From Mycolicibacterium fluoranthenivorans (GTDB lineage: Bacteria > Actinomycetota > Actinomycetes > Mycobacteriales > Mycobacteriaceae), in the NCBI RefSeq assembly GCF_011758805.1, contig NZ_JAANOW010000001.1, forward strand, positions 3,286,001 through 3,350,000: DNA of 64,000 nucleotides. The letters run 5' to 3'. Shown here one piece after another: positions 61,493 through 64,000 of the stretch; position 1 is the stretch's first letter; every line of letters begins with the position of its first letter. The notes beneath the pieces are model-generated. The model had not been told where the DNA came from. It made no database searches and saw only the letters and a program-made list of their open reading frames with translations. The position numbers and the translations under genes are program-made.

Positions 61493-62362
61493 GTGTGGCC
61501 GATGGAACGTGCGCGCCGAAGTACTGCGCTGCTTGCGCTGACCGGCACGGTGCTCGCCGCCGTGCTGTACGGGCCGGCAGGGCTGTCGCGCGCCGATGAT
61601 CCTCTGCCAGCGGTGTCACTGACGTCCACCTCGGGTGCGCCGGTGCAGAACGGCGGCACCTACGGAATCGGCATGGTCGTGGTGGCACATTTCGCCGCGC
61701 CCGTGACCGATCGTGGCGCGGCCGAACAACAACTCACGGTGACCACCGAACCTCCGGTCACCGGCGCCTGGCACTGGGTCAATGACACGACCGCACATTG
61801 GCGGCCGCCGCAGTACTACGCCCCCGGCACCGTCGTCACCGTCGGCCGGGACGCCCCGACCACGTTCACCATCGGCGCGTCGCACGTGTCGATCGCCGAT
61901 GACAAGACCAAACAGGTCACCGTGTACGACGGTGGGACGCTGGTGCGCACCATGCCGACGTCGATGGGCCGGGGCGGCACCGAAACCGTCGGCAACACGA
62001 CATTGAGCTTCTGGACGCAGCCGGGCGTCTACACCGTGATGGACAAGAGCAATCCGGTGATCATGGACTCGTCCACCTACGGTCTGCCGATCAACTCGCA
62101 CCTCGGCTACAAGGAGTCGATCCCCTATGCGGTGCGGGTCAGCACCGACGGTGTGTACCTGCATGAGCTGGATGCCACAGTGTGGGCGCAGGGCAAGACC
62201 GACACCAGCCACGGCTGTCTGAACCTCAACCACGACAATGCGCAGTGGTTCTACAACTTCTCCGTGCCCGGCGATGTCGTGGAGGTACGCAACACCGGCG
62301 GTAAGCCGTTGCAGCTCTGGCAGAACGGCGACTGGAGTGTGCCGTGGGAGCAGTGGGCCTGA
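61493..62362 (+). CDS. L,D-transpeptidase with Ig-like domain
   Basis: The ~289-residue cell-wall enzyme has a signal peptide or anchor (LLALTGTVLAAVLYGPAGLS), an Ig-like domain (~45-125), and a YkuD catalytic domain with DTSHGCLNLNHDNAQWFY. The catalytic Cys is 242 counting from the GTG. It makes 3-3 peptidoglycan crosslinks or attaches proteins. GTG at 61493 and ATG at 61502 are both possible starts, each with a purine-rich site. Confidence 0.92.
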   Translation: MWPMERARRSTALLALTGTVLAAVLYGPAGLSRADDPLPAVSLTSTSGAPVQNGGTYGIGMVVVAHFAAPVTDRGAAEQQLTVTTEPPVTGAWHWVNDTTAHWRPPQYYAPGTVVTVGRDAPTTFTIGASHVSIADDKTKQVTVYDGGTLVRTMPTSMGRGGTETVGNTTLSFWTQPGVYTVMDKSNPVIMDSSTYGLPINSHLGYKESIPYAVRVSTDGVYLHELDATVWAQGKTDTSHGCLNLNHDNAQWFYNFSVPGDVVEVRNTGGKPLQLWQNGDWSVPWEQWA

Positions 62363-62365
62363 GCC

Positions 62366-62794
62366 TCAACGCAGTTCGGCGAGGTTCTGCACCGACCGGC
62401 GGACATCGGACTTCAACACCGCGGCGACCAGCGCGCCGACCGGCCCACCGAGAAGTCCACCGGACAGGTCTGCGACCAGATGGAACGTCGATCCGGGCTG
62501 CTCATCGGCCACCGTCATTGCCAGCGCGATCTGTACCCCGCCACGTCCCCGACCGACAAGCCGAATTCGCTGCGGTTCTTCGTAATCGGTGACCCGCCAA
62601 TGAATGGTGTTGCGGAAACCCTTCACCTTGATCAGCGACGACACCTTGGTACCCGCCTCGATGGAAGCCGGCGGTGGACTGTGCCAGCCGCCAAAGATCG
62701 TCAGCCACTCCTCGAACCGCTGTAGGTCTGAGGCCAGTTTCCAGGCCTGATCCGGTGTCAGATCCGAGGACACCGACACGTCGACTTTTGCCAT
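62366..62794 (-). CDS. SRPBCC family protein
   Basis: The 142-residue START/SRPBCC-like protein begins MAKVDVSVSSDLTPDQAWKL and has FEEWLTIFGGWHSPPPA, VKGFRNTIHWRVTDYEEPQR and a C-terminal Gly-rich helix. It is a single hydrophobic cavity for a lipid or similar ligand. It is convergent with the transpeptidase. Confidence 0.85.
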   Translation of the reverse strand: MAKVDVSVSSDLTPDQAWKLASDLQRFEEWLTIFGGWHSPPPASIEAGTKVSSLIKVKGFRNTIHWRVTDYEEPQRIRLVGRGRGGVQIALAMTVADEQPGSTFHLVADLSGGLLGGPVGALVAAVLKSDVRRSVQNLAELR

Positions 62795-62833
62795 GGCAGG
62801 TCGATACTTTCTGTTCTGGGTGCGGACACGATA

Positions 62834-62864
62834 CGGTGCCCCGCGGCTAGGGCACGGGGCACCG
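62834..62864. terminator. Strong stem-loop after the ferritin-like gene
   Basis: CGGTGCCCCG and CGGGGCACCG form a perfect 10-base stem with an 11-base loop, 14 bases after the ferritin-like stop. There is no T tract, as is usual for mycobacterial terminators. Confidence 0.7.
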
Positions 62865-62877
62865 ATGATCGGTCGGG

Positions 62878-63840
62878 TCAGCTGATCCCGACAACCTCTT
62901 GTGCGATTGCGGCCAGCCTGGTTTGCGCCGCCGAGACGACGCGCTGACGGTTCTTGTGCGCTTCCTCCCACGCCACGATGACCCGAATGTCGCTGGGATC
63001 GGTCAGTTCCTTGACGGCCGAGATTGCCTCGGCCACCGGAAGTTCGTCGTAGTCGGCGATCGGCAGCTCGGCGGGATCCAGCGCCCCGGACGCGCTGCGC
63101 AGCGCGTGCAGCGCGTCGGCGGCCTGTTCGGCGCCGTCACCCCGGGTGATGTCCTCGGCAGCGGCCAGTGCGGCATCACGCGAACCGGACAGCACCCGGC
63201 CGGCCAACTCCCCTGCGTGGGCGCCGCGGTCGATCAGCTGATCGACATTCGGGCGGAAGTTGCGAATGACCTCCAGCGCGCGGTCCACGCTGCGCGCGGT
63301 CCACAGCCCCGGCAGATTGGCCAATTTCACCGCCGCGCCGGTAGCCGCCTGCAGCGGCGTGCGGCGAAGGGCGGCCGGACCACCCAGCGCATCCTCGGCC
63401 AGCACCGTCGTCAACCACTCCACCGTCGCGGCGTGCGCGGTGATCAGCCGGTCGGCCAGCGCGATGACCTCGGGCTGTTTGGCAGCCACCGCCAGCGCCT
63501 TGATGTAACGCGAACGGTCGAGCAGTTGGTCCTCCAGAGCCAGGTCGCCGAGCAGCGCCTCGTCGAACGGCTCGGCCTGCTCGGTCAGCGCCTTGACCGC
63601 GGCCGCGGCACGACCGAGGAACGGGCCGATGACATCGGGATAACCGCCCAGGTCACGGATGGCCTGTTCGATGGCTGCGGCGCGATCGCGGCCGTTGGCG
63701 GCGTTCCGAGTCAGCTCACGCTTGACGGCCTCGGTGCGGGCCTGGGCAACCCTGGTCTCGGCGATCTGGACCTCGGTGTTGGTCAGGTCCAATACGGTGC
63801 GTAGCTGTGCAAGCAGTGTGGTGGTGTCAGCGATAGACAT
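62878..63840 (-). CDS. Ferritin-like domain protein
   Basis: The 320-residue, almost wholly helical protein has two bundles (~1-160 and ~165-320). The N-terminal part (TVLDLTNTEVQIAETRVAQA, then ALLGDLALEDQLLDRSRYIK) fits the ferritin-like superfamily found in mycobacteria. Metal ligands are not clear. ATG at 63840 with AAAGGGG upstream is chosen. A palindrome lies about 100 bases upstream. It may belong to stress or iron biology, but this is not proven. Confidence 0.7.
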   Translation of the reverse strand: MSIADTTTLLAQLRTVLDLTNTEVQIAETRVAQARTEAVKRELTRNAANGRDRAAAIEQAIRDLGGYPDVIGPFLGRAAAAVKALTEQAEPFDEALLGDLALEDQLLDRSRYIKALAVAAKQPEVIALADRLITAHAATVEWLTTVLAEDALGGPAALRRTPLQAATGAAVKLANLPGLWTARSVDRALEVIRNFRPNVDQLIDRGAHAGELAGRVLSGSRDAALAAAEDITRGDGAEQAADALHALRSASGALDPAELPIADYDELPVAEAISAVKELTDPSDIRVIVAWEEAHKNRQRVVSAAQTRLAAIAQEVVGIS

Positions 63841-63938
63841 GGATTTCGCCCCTTTACGTTGGCGGATGTGTCGGCGCAAGTGCACCTTGCTCTCCGGGTA
63901 CCCGGCCGTATCGGGCCGCTACGCGCCCAACCGGAAAT

Positions 63939-63958
63939 TGACCCCATGACATGGGTCA
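63939..63958. promoter_or_regulatory. Palindrome upstream of the ferritin-like gene
   Basis: TGACCC and GGGTCA arms flank CATGACAT, and CCCATGACATGGG is itself a perfect 13-base palindrome. It is a possible operator about 100 bases before the start. Confidence 0.4.
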
Positions 63959-64000
63959 CACAAAGCGGACACCTCAGCCGATCGGCAGCGGCCGCTACCC

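Overview
The window looks like chromosome of a fast-growing mycobacterium (Mycolicibacterium type). The signs are the OtsB1-type HAD/trehalose-phosphatase/GH65 fusion, a sulfolipid-addressing-type membrane protein, F420-type enzymes, an L,D-transpeptidase, many TetR/MarR/HxlR/WYL regulators beside lipid and xenobiotic enzymes, and high-G+C coding with frequent GTG starts and 4-bp ATGA/GTGA overlaps. The species cannot be named from the sequence alone.

0-9.3 kb, energy and hypoxia block: otsB1 (partial) and ppsA run leftward. A complete hoxFUYHW operon runs rightward and encodes a Ralstonia/Rhodococcus-like group 3d NAD-reducing [NiFe] hydrogenase. The shared upstream region has a DosR-like palindrome, so gluconeogenic PEP synthesis, trehalose metabolism and H2/NADH redox balance may be induced together. 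Maturation (hyp) genes are not in the window.

9.3-20 kb: a membrane acyltransferase with an SGNH domain. Next is a decaying aromatic/ester catabolic cluster (intradiol dioxygenase relic, alpha/beta hydrolase, FAH-family hydrolase, TetR) with two matching operators. Then come an HSL-type esterase and a SfLAP-like exporter, a divergent TetR and a large formylglycine sulfatase. An almost identical 16-bp operator precedes both the SfLAP/TetR pair and the sulfatase.

20-28.2 kb, accessory island: palindromic repeats, a frameshifted HNH-like gene, DinB, VapBC, a DUF2076 protein, an ACMSD-like amidohydrolase with MarR, and an RHH/Doc toxin-antitoxin pair with a triple GGTACC operator. Four same-orientation copies of a GAATATG-core repeat separate the cargo genes between 21.8 and 25.3 kb in a cassette-like way.

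28.2-39 kb: a cytosolic PaoABC-like molybdenum aldehyde oxidoreductase, an MFS transporter gene split by a two-ORF IS3-family element, HxlR with a haloalkane-dehalogenase-like hydrolase, an NTF2-like protein, a secreted single-domain CBM2 protein and a small conserved hypothetical.

39-49 kb: a TetR with a clear operator faces a three-gene operon (YWTD propeller, hydroxyacyl-CoA-dehydrogenase-like protein, carboxylesterase). It is followed by a serine hydrolase, an F420-type LLM oxidoreductase, a WYL regulator with an NTF2-like protein, and a GMC oxidoreductase.

49-64 kb: a family 2 glycosyltransferase and a Stf0-like sulfotransferase in visibly less G+C-rich DNA, gene relics (YCII-like, carbonic anhydrase), and then ordinary mycobacterial genes: flavodoxin, DUF1203, beta-lactamase-like, PIN, prolyl aminopeptidase, a PPOX/MTH1187/methyltransferase run, quinone oxidoreductase, MBL-fold hydrolase, HAD dehalogenase, L,D-transpeptidase, SRPBCC and ferritin-like proteins. 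I saw no tRNA, rRNA or CRISPR array.
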